From contig CAIKTR010000064.1 in the NCBI GenBank assembly GCA_903830425.1, positions 1 through 40,590 on the forward strand: a stretch of DNA of 40,590 nt. Reading direction: 5' to 3'. Positions 31,397-39,541 of the stretch are shown here, one piece after another (within the stretch, counting starts at the first letter, position 1; every line of letters starts with the position of its first letter). This DNA comes from an uncultured Opitutia bacterium (GTDB lineage: Bacteria > Verrucomicrobiota > Verrucomicrobiia > Opitutales > Opitutaceae). Below the pieces are notes generated by a model. The model was not told where the DNA came from, did no database searches, and worked only from the letters and a program-made list of their open reading frames with translations. Position numbers and translations under genes: made by a program.

Positions 31397-32386
31397 ATGA
31401 AAACATCGTGCCTGCTGTTTACGGCCCCCGGCCAGGTCACGCGGGACGAAACGGAAATCCCCGACCCGGGCCCGGGTGAGGTCCTCCTGCGGACGCTGTA
31501 CTCCGCCGTCAGTCCCGGCACGGAACTCCGCGTGTTTGCGGGCCGGCAGGGCCGGATGCCCGCCTTTCCCGTGATTCCCGGCTACACCGCCACCGCCGAG
31601 GTGCTGGCGGCCGGTCCGGGCGTCTCCCTCACGCCCGGCACCCAGGTGTTCGCCCCGGGCGGCAGCCGGCGGTGCCGCCACGCGGTGTGCTGGGGCGCGC
31701 ACGTGGCGCATTCCGTGCGCGCCGCCGCCGACCTCTTTCCCCTGCCGGCGGGAGTCGGGCCGCTGGCGGGCAGCCTGACGAAGCTCGCCGCCATCGCCTA
31801 CCATGGGCGGCACGGCAGCGGCGGGCAGCCCGAGGAGACCGTCGCGGTGATCGGGCTCGGCCCGATCGGGCTGCTGGCGGCCCGCCTGCACCAGGCCGCC
31901 GGCGCCCGGGTGTTCGCCGCCGACCGCGATCCGGCTCGGGTGGCGCTCGCCCGGGCCGGCGGCCTCACCGCCGTCCTCATCGCGGATTCGCTCGCGGCGG
32001 ACCTCGCCCCCCTGCTGGGCGCGGGCGCCGACGTGGTGGTGGATGCCACCGGGGTCGCCGCGGTGCTCAATGAGGCCATCGCGCTGGGCCGGCCGCCGTC
32101 CCCGGACGATCCCCGCCACCGTTCGGCCCGCATCGTGGTGCAGGGCAGCTACGCCGACCCCGTGGCGCTCCGCTACGAGACCTGCGCCCGCGGGGAGTCC
32201 CAGCTGCTGTTTCCCCATGATCACCAGCCGCGCGACGTGGCGGCGGTGCTCGACCTCCTGGCCGGCCGCCGGCTCCGGGTCGACGACCTCCTTTCACTGG
32301 TGCTCGCCCCGGGGGAGGCGGCCGCCGGCTACGCCCGCCTGCAGGAACACGCGGCGGTGCTCGTGGCCTTCGATTGGAGCCGCTGA
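31397..32386 (+). CDS. medium-chain zinc-type dehydrogenase lacking the catalytic zinc ligands
   Basis: The 329-residue protein has the medium-chain dehydrogenase order: an N-terminal GroES-like domain (GEVLLRTLYSAVSPGTELRV, IPGYTATAEVLA) and a Rossmann domain with VAVIGLGPIGLLAARLHQAAGARVFAADR. The usual catalytic-zinc ligands are missing: the Cys of the first motif is Ser/Pro (SAVSPGTE) and the GHE motif is PGYTAT. This form is typical of BchC-like and related dehydrogenases that do not use zinc at the active site. NAD(P)H should bind at GLGPIGL. The substrate is unknown; it could reduce or oxidise a sugar or isoprenoid-like alcohol. It lies 37 bp after ggt on the same strand, and 124 bp before rpmH, so it may be co-transcribed with ggt. 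Confidence 0.87.
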   Translation: MKTSCLLFTAPGQVTRDETEIPDPGPGEVLLRTLYSAVSPGTELRVFAGRQGRMPAFPVIPGYTATAEVLAAGPGVSLTPGTQVFAPGGSRRCRHAVCWGAHVAHSVRAAADLFPLPAGVGPLAGSLTKLAAIAYHGRHGSGGQPEETVAVIGLGPIGLLAARLHQAAGARVFAADRDPARVALARAGGLTAVLIADSLAADLAPLLGAGADVVVDATGVAAVLNEAIALGRPPSPDDPRHRSARIVVQGSYADPVALRYETCARGESQLLFPHDHQPRDVAAVLDLLAGRRLRVDDLLSLVLAPGEAAAGYARLQEHAAVLVAFDWSR

Positions 32387-32457
32387 AGGGCCGGGCCGGC
32401 GGGGGTTCCCGTCATTCCGGCGGTTTTCCGGGGTTCCAAGGCGGCCAAATCACGCCC

Positions 32458-32478
32458 TTGACACCCCCGGGGGCGTCA
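32458..32478 (+). promoter_or_regulatory. -35-like TTGACA overlapped by a 20-bp dyad, upstream of rpmH
   Basis: TTGACA at 32458-32463 is a consensus -35 box. It overlaps a 20-bp inverted repeat TGACACCCCC / GGGGGCGTCA (32459-32478) with one mismatch. No clear -10 follows at 16-18 bp (the sequence is CACTTC), so the promoter is uncertain. Alternatively the dyad is a terminator of the dehydrogenase gene, followed after about 15 bp by CTTTTTC. Either way it is the only candidate signal in the 124-bp gap before rpmH. Confidence 0.5.
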
Positions 32479-32510
32479 GGCACTTCTGACCCTCTTTTTC
32501 TTCAAAAGCC

Positions 32511-32648
32511 ATGAAACCTACATTCCGCCCGCACCGCAAGAAGCGCGCCCGCAAGATCGGTTATCGCGCCCGCATGGCCACCCGAGGCGGCCGCAAGGTC
32601 ATTAAGTCCCGCCGGCTCAAGGGTCGCAAGCGCCTCACGGTCGTCTGA
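32511..32648 (+). CDS. rpmH: 50S ribosomal protein L34
   Basis: This 45-residue protein is very basic: [20 protein letters not shown], then [20 protein letters not shown], ending RLTVV. It matches L34, which contacts 23S rRNA in the large subunit. The order rpmH-rnpA-yidD-yidC is universal in bacteria. The length (45) is normal. The ATG at 32511 is preceded by AGCC, without a Shine-Dalgarno, which is notable for a highly expressed ribosomal gene. The RNase P protein gene begins 29 bp after it. In many bacteria dnaA and oriC lie just upstream; here a dehydrogenase does, and I saw no DnaA box. Confidence 0.97.
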   Translation: MKPTFRPHRKKRARKIGYRARMATRGGRKVIKSRRLKGRKRLTVV

Positions 32649-32677
32649 GACCGCTCGCAGCCGCGAGCCGTGGTCCC

Positions 32678-33043
32678 ATGCGCTTCCGTCCTGAGCAGCA
32701 CCTGCGCCGCCCAGGCGATTTTCGCGCCGTCCGCGAGTCGGGCCGCCGCCTCGACTGCGGCGCCTTCACGCTCTGGCATTTTTCCCGCGACCCCGCCGCC
32801 GTCCCGGCCGCCCTCCCCCGCGTCGGGGTTGTCGCCTCGATTGCCTCCGTGGGCGCCGCGGTGCAGCGCAACCGCGCCAAGCGCCGCCTGCGCGAGGTTT
32901 TCCGCCAGCACCAGGACCTCGTCCCGGCCGGCTCCGACCTCCTGCTCGTGGCCCGCGCCGCGGTCAACCGGCTCGCCTACCCGGCCCTCGTCCAGAAGTT
33001 CACCGCCGCGTGCCGCCAGCTCCCCCGCCCGCCCCATGCCTGA
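32678..33043 (+). CDS. rnpA: ribonuclease P protein component
   Basis: The 121-residue basic protein has the family pattern: an N-terminal part with RRPGDFRAVRESGRR, the middle FTLWHFSRDP strand region, RVGVVASIASVGAAVQRNRAKRR with the diagnostic RNR motif, and a C-terminal DLLLVARAAVN strand. It binds the catalytic RNA of RNase P and matures the 5' end of tRNAs. The ATG at 32678 is preceded by TCCC and lies 29 bp after rpmH. Its last 8 bp overlap the start of yidD. The RNA subunit gene (rnpB) is not in this window. Confidence 0.97.
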   Translation: MRFRPEQHLRRPGDFRAVRESGRRLDCGAFTLWHFSRDPAAVPAALPRVGVVASIASVGAAVQRNRAKRRLREVFRQHQDLVPAGSDLLLVARAAVNRLAYPALVQKFTAACRQLPRPPHA

Positions 33044-33359
33044 GCGCCCGTCCCTCCCCTCCCGCCTGGGTCGCCTGCCCGCCCAGGCCGCGCTCGGGCT
33101 GCTCTGGCTCTACCAGCGGACGCTCTCGCCCGCGCTGCCGGCGATCTTCGGCGCCGCCTGCGGCTGCCGGTTTTCGCCGAGCTGCTCCCACTACGCCGCC
33201 GGGGCGATCCGCACGCACGGCCTGCTCGCCGGCGCGCTCCTCGCCGTCTGCCGGCTCGTGAAGTGCACCCCGCTGCATCCGGGCGGGTTTGACCCCGTGC
33301 CCGCCCGCCTGAAATTTTCCTGCGTCAGCGTCACCAAGGCCACTCCGGCCCGCGGCTGA
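33036..33359 (+). CDS. yidD: membrane protein insertion efficiency factor YidD
   Basis: The 107-residue protein starts at the ATG at 33036, overlapping rnpA by 8 bp, as in many genomes. It holds the YidD signature: LLWLYQRTLSPALPAIFGAACGCRFSPSCSHYA (amphipathic helix and the Cys-rich CRFSPSCSHY), then [28 protein letters not shown]. These cytoplasmic membrane-associated proteins assist the YidC pathway. The N-terminal 20 residues are a loose extension. yidC starts 30 bp after it. The gene order rpmH-rnpA-yidD-yidC supports the call. Confidence 0.96.
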   Translation: MPERPSLPSRLGRLPAQAALGLLWLYQRTLSPALPAIFGAACGCRFSPSCSHYAAGAIRTHGLLAGALLAVCRLVKCTPLHPGGFDPVPARLKFSCVSVTKATPARG

Positions 33360-33389
33360 CCGCTCCTCCCCCTCCCTCGCGACCTTTTC

Positions 33390-35150
33390 ATGGACAAAAA
33401 GAACACCTTCATCGGCGGCCTGCTCATCGTCGCCGCGTTCGCCAGCCTGTACCTGGGCCAGAAATTCGCCCCGCCGCCCCCGCCCGCGCCGGCCCGCCCC
33501 GCCGTCGTCGCCCCGGCCGACCCCACCGCCGACACGGCGTTGCTCCCCGCCGCCGCCCCGGCGCCGTCCGCCGTCACCGCCCTGACCGCGGCCCCCGCCC
33601 AGGCGACGGTCACCACCCTCGAGAACGCCTACCTCACGGTGCACTTCACGGACTTCGGCGGCGCCATCCGCGACATCGCCCTGCGCAAGTTCCCCGCCGA
33701 GCTGAAGCACCCCCAGCCCTACCTCTTCAACGCGCGGCATGCCGACCCGATGCTCGCGCTTGTCGACTACCCGGGGCTCGACCGCCACACCGCCTTCCAG
33801 CTCGTCTCGCAGACCGCCACCGAGATCATCTACCGCGCCGTGCTCGGCCAGCAGGTCGAGGTCACGCGCCGCTACACCCTCGTCGCCCAGCCCGACGACC
33901 AGCACGACCCCTACCAGCTCCGCCACGAGACCACCCTGCGCAATCTCACCGACAAGCTGGTGCCGCTCTCCCGGATCGCGCTCAGCCTCGGCACCATCGC
34001 CCCGGTCAACGACACGGTCTACGGCCAGCGCGTCGCCACCGGCTACTCCAACGGCCAGGACCAGACCTTCATCAACCGGACCGCGCTGGAGGGCGGCAGC
34101 GGCTTCTTCGGCATCGGCGCCAGCGAGCCGAAGGCCGGCGTGACCAGCGGCGGACCGATCGCCTGGGCGTCCATCGACAACCAGTTCTTCACCGGCATCC
34201 TCACGCCCGACCAGCCCGGCGTGGGCCTCACCACCCAGCGCGTCAAGTTGCGGCCCACCGCCCCGGACGACCAGAAGAGCGCCTACGGCCTCGCCGGCGC
34301 CGCGCAGTTCGACCTCCGGCCGCTCCCCGCGCACGGCTCGTCGACCCTCGCGCTCAGCTTCTACGTCGGCCCGAAGGAGTACCGCCGGCTCTCGAACTCC
34401 GCCGTCTTCAAGGTCGACCAGGACAAGGTCATGCAGTTCGGCTTCTTCAAGTTCTTCAGCCAGATCCTGCTCACCCTCATGACCTGGGTCCACCAGTGGC
34501 TGCCGAACTGGGGCCTCGCGATCGTGCTCACCACCCTGATCCTGAAGATCGTCTTCGTGCCCTTCACCATCGCCGCCTCGCGCTCGGCCAAGCGCATGCA
34601 GAAAATCCAGCCCGAGATGCAGGCGGTCCGGGAGAAGTTCAAGGACAACCCCCAGAAGATGCAGGCCGCGACGATGGAGCTCTTCAAGCAGCACAAGGTG
34701 AACCCGCTCGGCGGCTGCATCCCCATCCTGATCACGATGCCGTTCTTCTTCGGCTTCTTCACCATGCTGCAGAGCGCGGCCGAGCTGCGGTTCGAGCCGT
34801 TCCTGTGGGCGACCGACCTCGCCGCCGCCGACACCGTCGCCCACGTGTTCGGCCTGCCCATCAACATCATGCCGCTCCTCATGGGCGCCACCATGGTCAT
34901 CCAGATGCGCCTCACCCCGCAGCCGTCGGTGGACAACGCCCAGGCCAAGATGCTCAAGTTCATGCCCTATATCTTCATCCTCTTCTGCTACTCCTTCTCC
35001 TGCGCCCTGGCCCTCTACTCCACCATCAACGGCCTCTTCACCATCGGCCAGCAGCTCGTCATCAACCGCATGAAGGACGACGGCGACCCGGCCGCCGCCG
35101 CCGGCGCCGATGGCCTGAAGAACGTGACGCCGGCCAAGAAGCGGAAGTGA
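33390..35150 (+). CDS. yidC: membrane protein insertase YidC (Gram-negative long form)
   Basis: The 586-residue protein has a first membrane helix (GLLIVAAFASLYLGQ), a Pro/Ala linker, a large periplasmic beta domain (about residues 75-340) and five C-terminal helices. Visible parts are NWGLAIVLTTLILKIVFVPF, the ASRSAKRMQKIQPEMQAVRE cytoplasmic hairpin with the conserved basic residue, the LGGCIPILITMPFFFGFF segment, and a final TINGLFTIGQQLVINR. It inserts inner-membrane proteins alone or with SecYEG. The long periplasmic domain shows a Gram-negative host. It follows yidD by 30 bp and ends with a terminator-like hairpin, so the run rpmH-rnpA-yidD-yidC ends here; jag and mnmE, common next genes, are not present. 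Confidence 0.97.
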   Translation: MDKKNTFIGGLLIVAAFASLYLGQKFAPPPPPAPARPAVVAPADPTADTALLPAAAPAPSAVTALTAAPAQATVTTLENAYLTVHFTDFGGAIRDIALRKFPAELKHPQPYLFNARHADPMLALVDYPGLDRHTAFQLVSQTATEIIYRAVLGQQVEVTRRYTLVAQPDDQHDPYQLRHETTLRNLTDKLVPLSRIALSLGTIAPVNDTVYGQRVATGYSNGQDQTFINRTALEGGSGFFGIGASEPKAGVTSGGPIAWASIDNQFFTGILTPDQPGVGLTTQRVKLRPTAPDDQKSAYGLAGAAQFDLRPLPAHGSSTLALSFYVGPKEYRRLSNSAVFKVDQDKVMQFGFFKFFSQILLTLMTWVHQWLPNWGLAIVLTTLILKIVFVPFTIAASRSAKRMQKIQPEMQAVREKFKDNPQKMQAATMELFKQHKVNPLGGCIPILITMPFFFGFFTMLQSAAELRFEPFLWATDLAAADTVAHVFGLPINIMPLLMGATMVIQMRLTPQPSVDNAQAKMLKFMPYIFILFCYSFSCALALYSTINGLFTIGQQLVINRMKDDGDPAAAAGADGLKNVTPAKKRK

Positions 35151-35173
35151 GCCGGTGTTCCGGCTTAAGTTTT
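35150..35173 (+). terminator. intrinsic terminator after yidC
   Basis: AGCCGG (35150-35155), loop TGTT, and CCGGCT (35160-35165) form a 6-bp stem with a 4-nt loop, directly after the yidC stop. TAAGTTTT follows, an imperfect T-run. It probably ends the rpmH-yidC transcript before the YebC gene. Confidence 0.65.
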
Positions 35174-35258
35174 AGCCCGTAAGTTTCCCGCCTCCCGGCG
35201 CCCTCGACCAGCCTCCGCCTGAACCTGATTCCGCTTCACCCTTACCCCCACCCCACCC

Positions 35259-36011
35259 ATGGCCGGCCATAACAAGTGGTCCAAAGTCAAACGCGCGAAG
35301 GCGATCACCGACTCGCGCAAGGGCAAGGTGTTCTCGCGCCTCTCGCGCGAAATCACCCTCGCCGCCAAATCGGGCGGGGGCGACCCCGCCGGCAACGCCC
35401 GCCTCCGCACGCTGCTGCTCAAGGCGCGCGACGCCAACATGCCGGTCGAGAACGTCGACCGCGCCATCCAGAAGGGCACCGGCGAGCTGCCCGGCGTCGT
35501 GTTCGAGGAGATGACCTACGAGGGCTACGGCCCCGGCGGCGTCGCGTTCGTCGTCAAGGTCACCACCGACAACAAGACCCGCGCCGCCCAGGACGTGCGC
35601 TCCGCCTTCGCCCGCCACGGCGGCAACCTCGCCAGCACCGGCGCGGTCTCCTTCCAGTTCCTCCACGCTGGCCAATTCCTGCTCACCCGCGAGAAAACCA
35701 CCGAGGACGCCCTGCTCGAAATCGCCCTGGAGGCCGGCGCCGACGACGTCGTGACCAGCGACCAGGGTTATGAGGTGCGCTGCAACGTCCACGCCTTCGA
35801 CCGGGTGGCCCACGCCCTCGAGCACCAGGGGCTCAAGCCCGACAGCGCCGAGATCGCCTACCTTCCCCTCAGCACCGTGCCCGTGACCGAGGTCGCGACC
35901 GCCCGCACCCTGCTCAAGCTCCACGACTACCTCGAGGAGATCGACGACGTGCAGGCCGTCTATTCCAACGAGGAAATGGACGAGGCCCTCGCCGCCGCCG
36001 CCCAGGCCTAG
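35259..36011 (+). CDS. yebC: YebC/PmpR-family transcriptional regulatory protein
   Basis: The 250-residue protein begins MAGHNKWSKVKRAKAITDSR, a hallmark of the YebC family. It then shows FSRLSREITLAAKSGGGDP, ARDANMPVENVDRAIQKGTG, the YEGYGPGGVAFVVKV strand and the RAAQDVRSAFARHGGNL segment. Members are three-domain proteins. Some act as transcription regulators (PmpR), and others have been tied to ribosome function at proline stretches, so the role is not settled. Length is normal (about 240-250). It lies 108 bp after yidC, past a terminator, with its own likely promoter in the gap, and 98 bp before metX. The ATG is preceded by ACCC. Confidence 0.96.
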   Translation: MAGHNKWSKVKRAKAITDSRKGKVFSRLSREITLAAKSGGGDPAGNARLRTLLLKARDANMPVENVDRAIQKGTGELPGVVFEEMTYEGYGPGGVAFVVKVTTDNKTRAAQDVRSAFARHGGNLASTGAVSFQFLHAGQFLLTREKTTEDALLEIALEAGADDVVTSDQGYEVRCNVHAFDRVAHALEHQGLKPDSAEIAYLPLSTVPVTEVATARTLLKLHDYLEEIDDVQAVYSNEEMDEALAAAAQA

Positions 36012-36046
36012 CCCCGCCGGGTCCCCGGGACGGGCCGCCCCCGCCC

Positions 36047-36059
36047 TGTCATAATGACA
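36047..36059. promoter_or_regulatory. 13-bp palindrome upstream of metX
   Basis: TGTCAT-A-ATGACA (36047-36059) is a perfect 6-bp inverted repeat with one central base, 50 bp before the metX start. The centre includes CATAAT, which could be a -10 box, but no matching -35 was seen. It is a candidate operator for a methionine regulator. No other copy was noticed. Confidence 0.45.
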
Positions 36060-36109
36060 TCCGCGATGCTTGTCTCGCGCCCGTCCGCCGCAATGATGGC
36101 GCCTCTCGT

Positions 36110-37294
36110 ATGACCGACCCCGAGGAACACGAGCCCGTCTCCCGCCCCTTGGCCTCCGGCGAGGTGGGCCTCGTCGCGCCGCAGGACTTCACCTGCCCCG
36201 GACCGTTCACCTTCAAGAGCGGGCAGGTCCTCCCCGGCTTCACCCTCCGCTACGAGACCTACGGCCAGCTCAACGCCGCGCGCGACAACGCCATCCTGGT
36301 CTGCCACGCGCTCAGCGGAGACCATCATTGCGCCGGGGTGCACGCGGCCGACGACCGCAAGCCCGGCTGGTGGAACAACCTGATCGGCCCCGGCAAGGCC
36401 GTGGACACCCGCCGCTTCTTTGTTGTCTGCGCCAACGTCCTCGGGGGCTGCGTCGGCTCCAGCGGCCCCTCGTCCGTCAACCCCGAGACCGGCCGGCCCT
36501 ACGGCATCAGCTTTCCCTTCGTCACGATCCTCGACATGGTGCGCGCGCAGAAGCTCCTGCTGGACCACCTCGGGGTCACCGCGCTGCACGCCACCCTCGG
36601 CGGCTCGATGGGCGGCATGCAGGCGCTGCTGTTCGCGATCGAGTTCCCCGCCTACACCCGCCGCGTGCTCGCCATGGCCACCACCGCGCGGGAAAGCGCC
36701 CAGGCCATCGCCTTCAACGAGGTCGGCCGCCAGGCGATCATGCAGGACCCGGACTGGAACCACGGCGACTACCCCAAGGGCGGCGGCCCCCGGGTCGGCC
36801 TCGCCATCGCGCGCATGATGGCCCACATCACCTACGTCTCCGACGCCTCGATGGACCGCAAGTTCGGCCGGCGCAAGAAGACCACCGCCGACGGCGAGAG
36901 CTACACCTTCGACGTGCAGTTCGAGGTCGAGGGCTACCTGCGGCACCAGGGCCAGACGTTCATCAACCGCTTCGACGCCAACTCCTACCTCTACATCACG
37001 CGCGCCCTCGACCAGTTCGACCTCGCGCACGCCTACGGCTCGCTCGCCGCCGCCTTCGCCCCGGTGCAGGCCGAGTCCCTCGTCGTCGGCTTCACCAGCG
37101 ACTGGCTCTTCCCGCCCGAGCAGAACCGCCAGATCGCCCTCGCCCTGCTCCGCGCCGGCAAGCGCGCCAGCTACGCCGAGCTCGCCACCGACCTCGGCCA
37201 TGACTCGTTCCTCCTCGAGTCCGAGGAGCTCTACACCCTGATCCGCGGCTTCCTCGAGCGCAGCCACACGCCCGCCGTGGACTTCTCCATCTGA
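36110..37294 (+). CDS. metX: homoserine O-acetyltransferase
   Basis: The 394-residue alpha/beta-hydrolase-fold enzyme carries the MetX signatures: LRYETYGQLNAARDNAILVCHALSGDHH, GPGKAVDTRRFFVVCANVLGG, the nucleophile elbow GGSMGGMQAL with Ser166, SDWLFPPEQ with Asp331, and LGHDSF with His364. It acetylates (or succinylates, in some members) homoserine with acyl-CoA in the first committed step of methionine synthesis. The exact acyl donor is not fixed by sequence alone. metW starts 2 bp after its stop, a classic pair. A 13-bp palindrome lies 50 bp upstream. The ATG at 36110 is one of the few starts without C at -1. Confidence 0.95.
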   Translation: MTDPEEHEPVSRPLASGEVGLVAPQDFTCPGPFTFKSGQVLPGFTLRYETYGQLNAARDNAILVCHALSGDHHCAGVHAADDRKPGWWNNLIGPGKAVDTRRFFVVCANVLGGCVGSSGPSSVNPETGRPYGISFPFVTILDMVRAQKLLLDHLGVTALHATLGGSMGGMQALLFAIEFPAYTRRVLAMATTARESAQAIAFNEVGRQAIMQDPDWNHGDYPKGGGPRVGLAIARMMAHITYVSDASMDRKFGRRKKTTADGESYTFDVQFEVEGYLRHQGQTFINRFDANSYLYITRALDQFDLAHAYGSLAAAFAPVQAESLVVGFTSDWLFPPEQNRQIALALLRAGKRASYAELATDLGHDSFLLESEELYTLIRGFLERSHTPAVDFSI

Positions 37295-37296
37295 CC

Positions 37297-37902
37297 ATGA
37301 CCCCGCTCGTCGAAAAGCGCACCGTGGACATGCAGATCATCGGGGAATGGGTGACCCCGGGCTCGCGCGTGCTCGACCTCGGCTGCGGCCGCGGCGCGCT
37401 GCTCGACTACCTCGTGCAGACCAAGGAGGTCGCCGCCCTCGGCGTGGACCTCGACTTCGCCCGCGTCACCGCCGGCGTCGCCCGCGGCCTCTCCATCTAC
37501 CAGGGCGACATGACCGCCTGCATGCGGCAGTTTCCCGACCGGCACTTCGACCGCGTCATCTGCTCCCGCACCGTGCAGGAGCTCGACGACCCCGCCGGCG
37601 TCATCCTCGAGGCGCTGCGGGTCGGCCGCGCGCTCACTGTCGGCTTCGTCAACCACGGGTTCTGGAAGAACCGCGTCGACGGCCTCCTGCGCGGCCGCAA
37701 GGTGCGCAACGCCGTCTACACCACCGAGTGGTTCGAGAGCCGGCCGGCCAACCCCGTCACCATCGCCGACTTTGAGCACTTCTGCGCCGCCAAGGGCATC
37801 ACCCTCACCCGCCGCGTCCACCTGCGGGGCGACTGGCGCACCCCCTGCCGCGTCTGGCCCAACCTCTTCGCCGGCTACGCCCTCTACGACCTGGCGCGGT
37901 GA
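37297..37902 (+). CDS. metW: methionine biosynthesis protein MetW
   Basis: The 201-residue protein is a class I SAM-methyltransferase fold: DMQIIGEWVTPGSRVLDLGCGRG (SAM-binding glycine loop), AALGVDLDF, and FDRVICSRTVQELDD. It starts at the ATG 2 bp after metX and is co-transcribed. In proteobacteria and others metX-metW pairs are common, and MetW has been shown to support MetX activity in some species; the methyl-transfer reaction, if any, is unknown. Length is normal. A GC-rich gap of about 100 bp follows before the aminotransferase gene, so it probably closes the operon. Confidence 0.95.
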   Translation: MTPLVEKRTVDMQIIGEWVTPGSRVLDLGCGRGALLDYLVQTKEVAALGVDLDFARVTAGVARGLSIYQGDMTACMRQFPDRHFDRVICSRTVQELDDPAGVILEALRVGRALTVGFVNHGFWKNRVDGLLRGRKVRNAVYTTEWFESRPANPVTIADFEHFCAAKGITLTRRVHLRGDWRTPCRVWPNLFAGYALYDLAR

Positions 37903-38001
37903 GCCTCGCCCCGGCCGACCGGCCGGCCGCCGGCCGCCGGAATTAGCCCGACCGGCCTCTTGAATGATTCCCGGCGGGCCCCATGCTCCGCCCCCATCAC
38001 C

Positions 38002-39528
38002 ATGAGCCTCGAGGACTACTTTGCGCCCTTCCGGGCCAACATCATCGGCATCGACCAGGACTTTGAGTCGCCCTATGGCCGGCAGCGCATCCTCTACGCC
38101 GACTGGACCGCCAGCGGCCGCATGTTCCGGCCGATCGAGCAGATGATGAGCGGGGAAATCGCGCCGTTCGTGGGCAACACCCACACCGAGACCTCCGTCA
38201 CCGGCACCACCATGACCCAGGCCTACCGCGAGGCCCTGCGGATCATCAAGCAGCACGTCCACGCGTCCCCCGCCGACGCCATCATCTGCTACGGCTCCGG
38301 CATGACCGGCGTCGTGAACAAGTTTCAGCGCATCCTCGGCCTGCGCGTCCACGAGAAGTTCAGCCACCAGGTGCAGGTCCCCGCCGCCGAGCGCCCCATC
38401 GTGTTCGTCACCCACATGGAGCACCACTCCAACCAGACCTCGTGGATCGAGAGCATCGCCGAGGTGCGCGTGATCAACGCCACGCCCGACGGCCTGGTCG
38501 ACCTCGACCACCTCGCCGCCCTGCTCGAGCTCTACCGGTCGCGCCGCGTGAAGATCGCCGCGGTCACGAGCTGCTCCAACGTCACCGGCCTCCTCACCCC
38601 CTACCACGCGATCGCCGGCCTCCTGCACCGCGCGGGCGGCCGATGCTTCGTGGATTTCGCGGCCAGCGCGCCCTACATCGCGATCGACATGCACCCGGCC
38701 GACCGGCCCGACGAGCACCTCGACGCGATTTTCTTCTCGCCGCACAAGTTCCTCGGCGGCCCGGGCACCAGCGGCGTGCTCGTGTTCAACAAGCAGCTTT
38801 ACACCAACCGGGTGCCCGACAACCCCGGCGGCGGCACCGTCGACTGGACCAACCCCTGGGGCGGGCACAAGTATTTCGACGACATCGAGGCCCGCGAGGA
38901 CGGCGGCACCCCCGGCTTCACCCAGGCGATCCGCACCGCGCTCTGCATCCGGCTGAAGGAGTCCATGGGCGTGGAGCCCATCCGGCAGCGCGAGCGCGAG
39001 CTGCTCGCGCTGGTCTGGGACCGGCTCGCGGCGCTCCCGGGCCTGCACCTGCTGGCCGACGCGCACCGGGACCGCCTCGGCATCGTCTCGTTCTACCTCG
39101 ACGGCCTCCATTTCAACCTCGCCGTGCGCCTGCTCAACGACCGCTACGGCATCCAGACCCGCGGGGGCTGCTCCTGCGCCGGCACCTACGGCCACTTCCT
39201 GCTAAACGTCACCCCCGCGCACTCCAAGCTCATCACCGACCAGATCAGCCGCGGCGACCAGACCGAGAAGCCCGGCTGGGTGCGCCTGTCGCTGCACCCC
39301 ACCACCACCAACGCCGAGGCCGAGCGGCTGGTCGCGGCCATCACCGCGCTGGCGGCGAACCACCGGGAGTGGGCCCGCGACTACACCTACCACCCCGCGA
39401 CCAACGAATTCACCCACCGCGCGGAGACCGGGGCGATCGGCCGCCGGGTCCAGCGGTGGTTTGGCGAGTTCGGCCAGGCCGCCACCGCCACCGCCTGGGA
39501 GCCCCGGGGGCTCGGGTACGAGATCTGA
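38002..39528 (+). CDS. class V aminotransferase-fold protein (cysteine desulfurase-like)
   Basis: The start is set at the ATG at 38002 (MSLEDYFAPFRANIIGIDQD); an upstream TTG at 37960 is less likely. The 508-residue protein has the class V PLP fold: IVFVTHMEHHSNQTSWIES, AVTSCSNVTGLLTPYHAIAG, CFVDFAASAPYI and FFSPHKFLGGPGTSGV with the PLP lysine at 249. A segment RGGCSCAGTYGHFLL (Cys390 and Cys392) takes the place of the RSGxHCA loop of SufS-type desulfurases. That makes a sulfur-transfer role plausible but unproven. It is longer than SufS by about 100 residues, with extra parts at both ends. It follows the metX-metW pair by about 100 bp on the same strand and is convergent with arsR (13 bp). 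It may also be an aminotransferase of another kind. Confidence 0.88.
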   Translation: MSLEDYFAPFRANIIGIDQDFESPYGRQRILYADWTASGRMFRPIEQMMSGEIAPFVGNTHTETSVTGTTMTQAYREALRIIKQHVHASPADAIICYGSGMTGVVNKFQRILGLRVHEKFSHQVQVPAAERPIVFVTHMEHHSNQTSWIESIAEVRVINATPDGLVDLDHLAALLELYRSRRVKIAAVTSCSNVTGLLTPYHAIAGLLHRAGGRCFVDFAASAPYIAIDMHPADRPDEHLDAIFFSPHKFLGGPGTSGVLVFNKQLYTNRVPDNPGGGTVDWTNPWGGHKYFDDIEAREDGGTPGFTQAIRTALCIRLKESMGVEPIRQRERELLALVWDRLAALPGLHLLADAHRDRLGIVSFYLDGLHFNLAVRLLNDRYGIQTRGGCSCAGTYGHFLLNVTPAHSKLITDQISRGDQTEKPGWVRLSLHPTTTNAEAERLVAAITALAANHREWARDYTYHPATNEFTHRAETGAIGRRVQRWFGEFGQAATATAWEPRGLGYEI

Positions 39529-39541
39529 GGGCCGCCGGCGC

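Noticed and set aside
32387-32510. Possible oriC and DnaA boxes near rpmH.
   Set aside because: No TTATCCACA-like 9-mers were seen in the gap, and no dnaA gene is present.
36012-36109. SAM riboswitch before metX.
   Set aside because: Only 98 bp are available, and no conserved multi-stem layout or terminator was visible; only a small palindrome is present.
37903-37945. Terminator in the GC-rich repeat of CCGGCCG units after metW.
   Set aside because: The repeats are self-complementary in many registers, but no T-run follows; this is ordinary GC-rich sequence.
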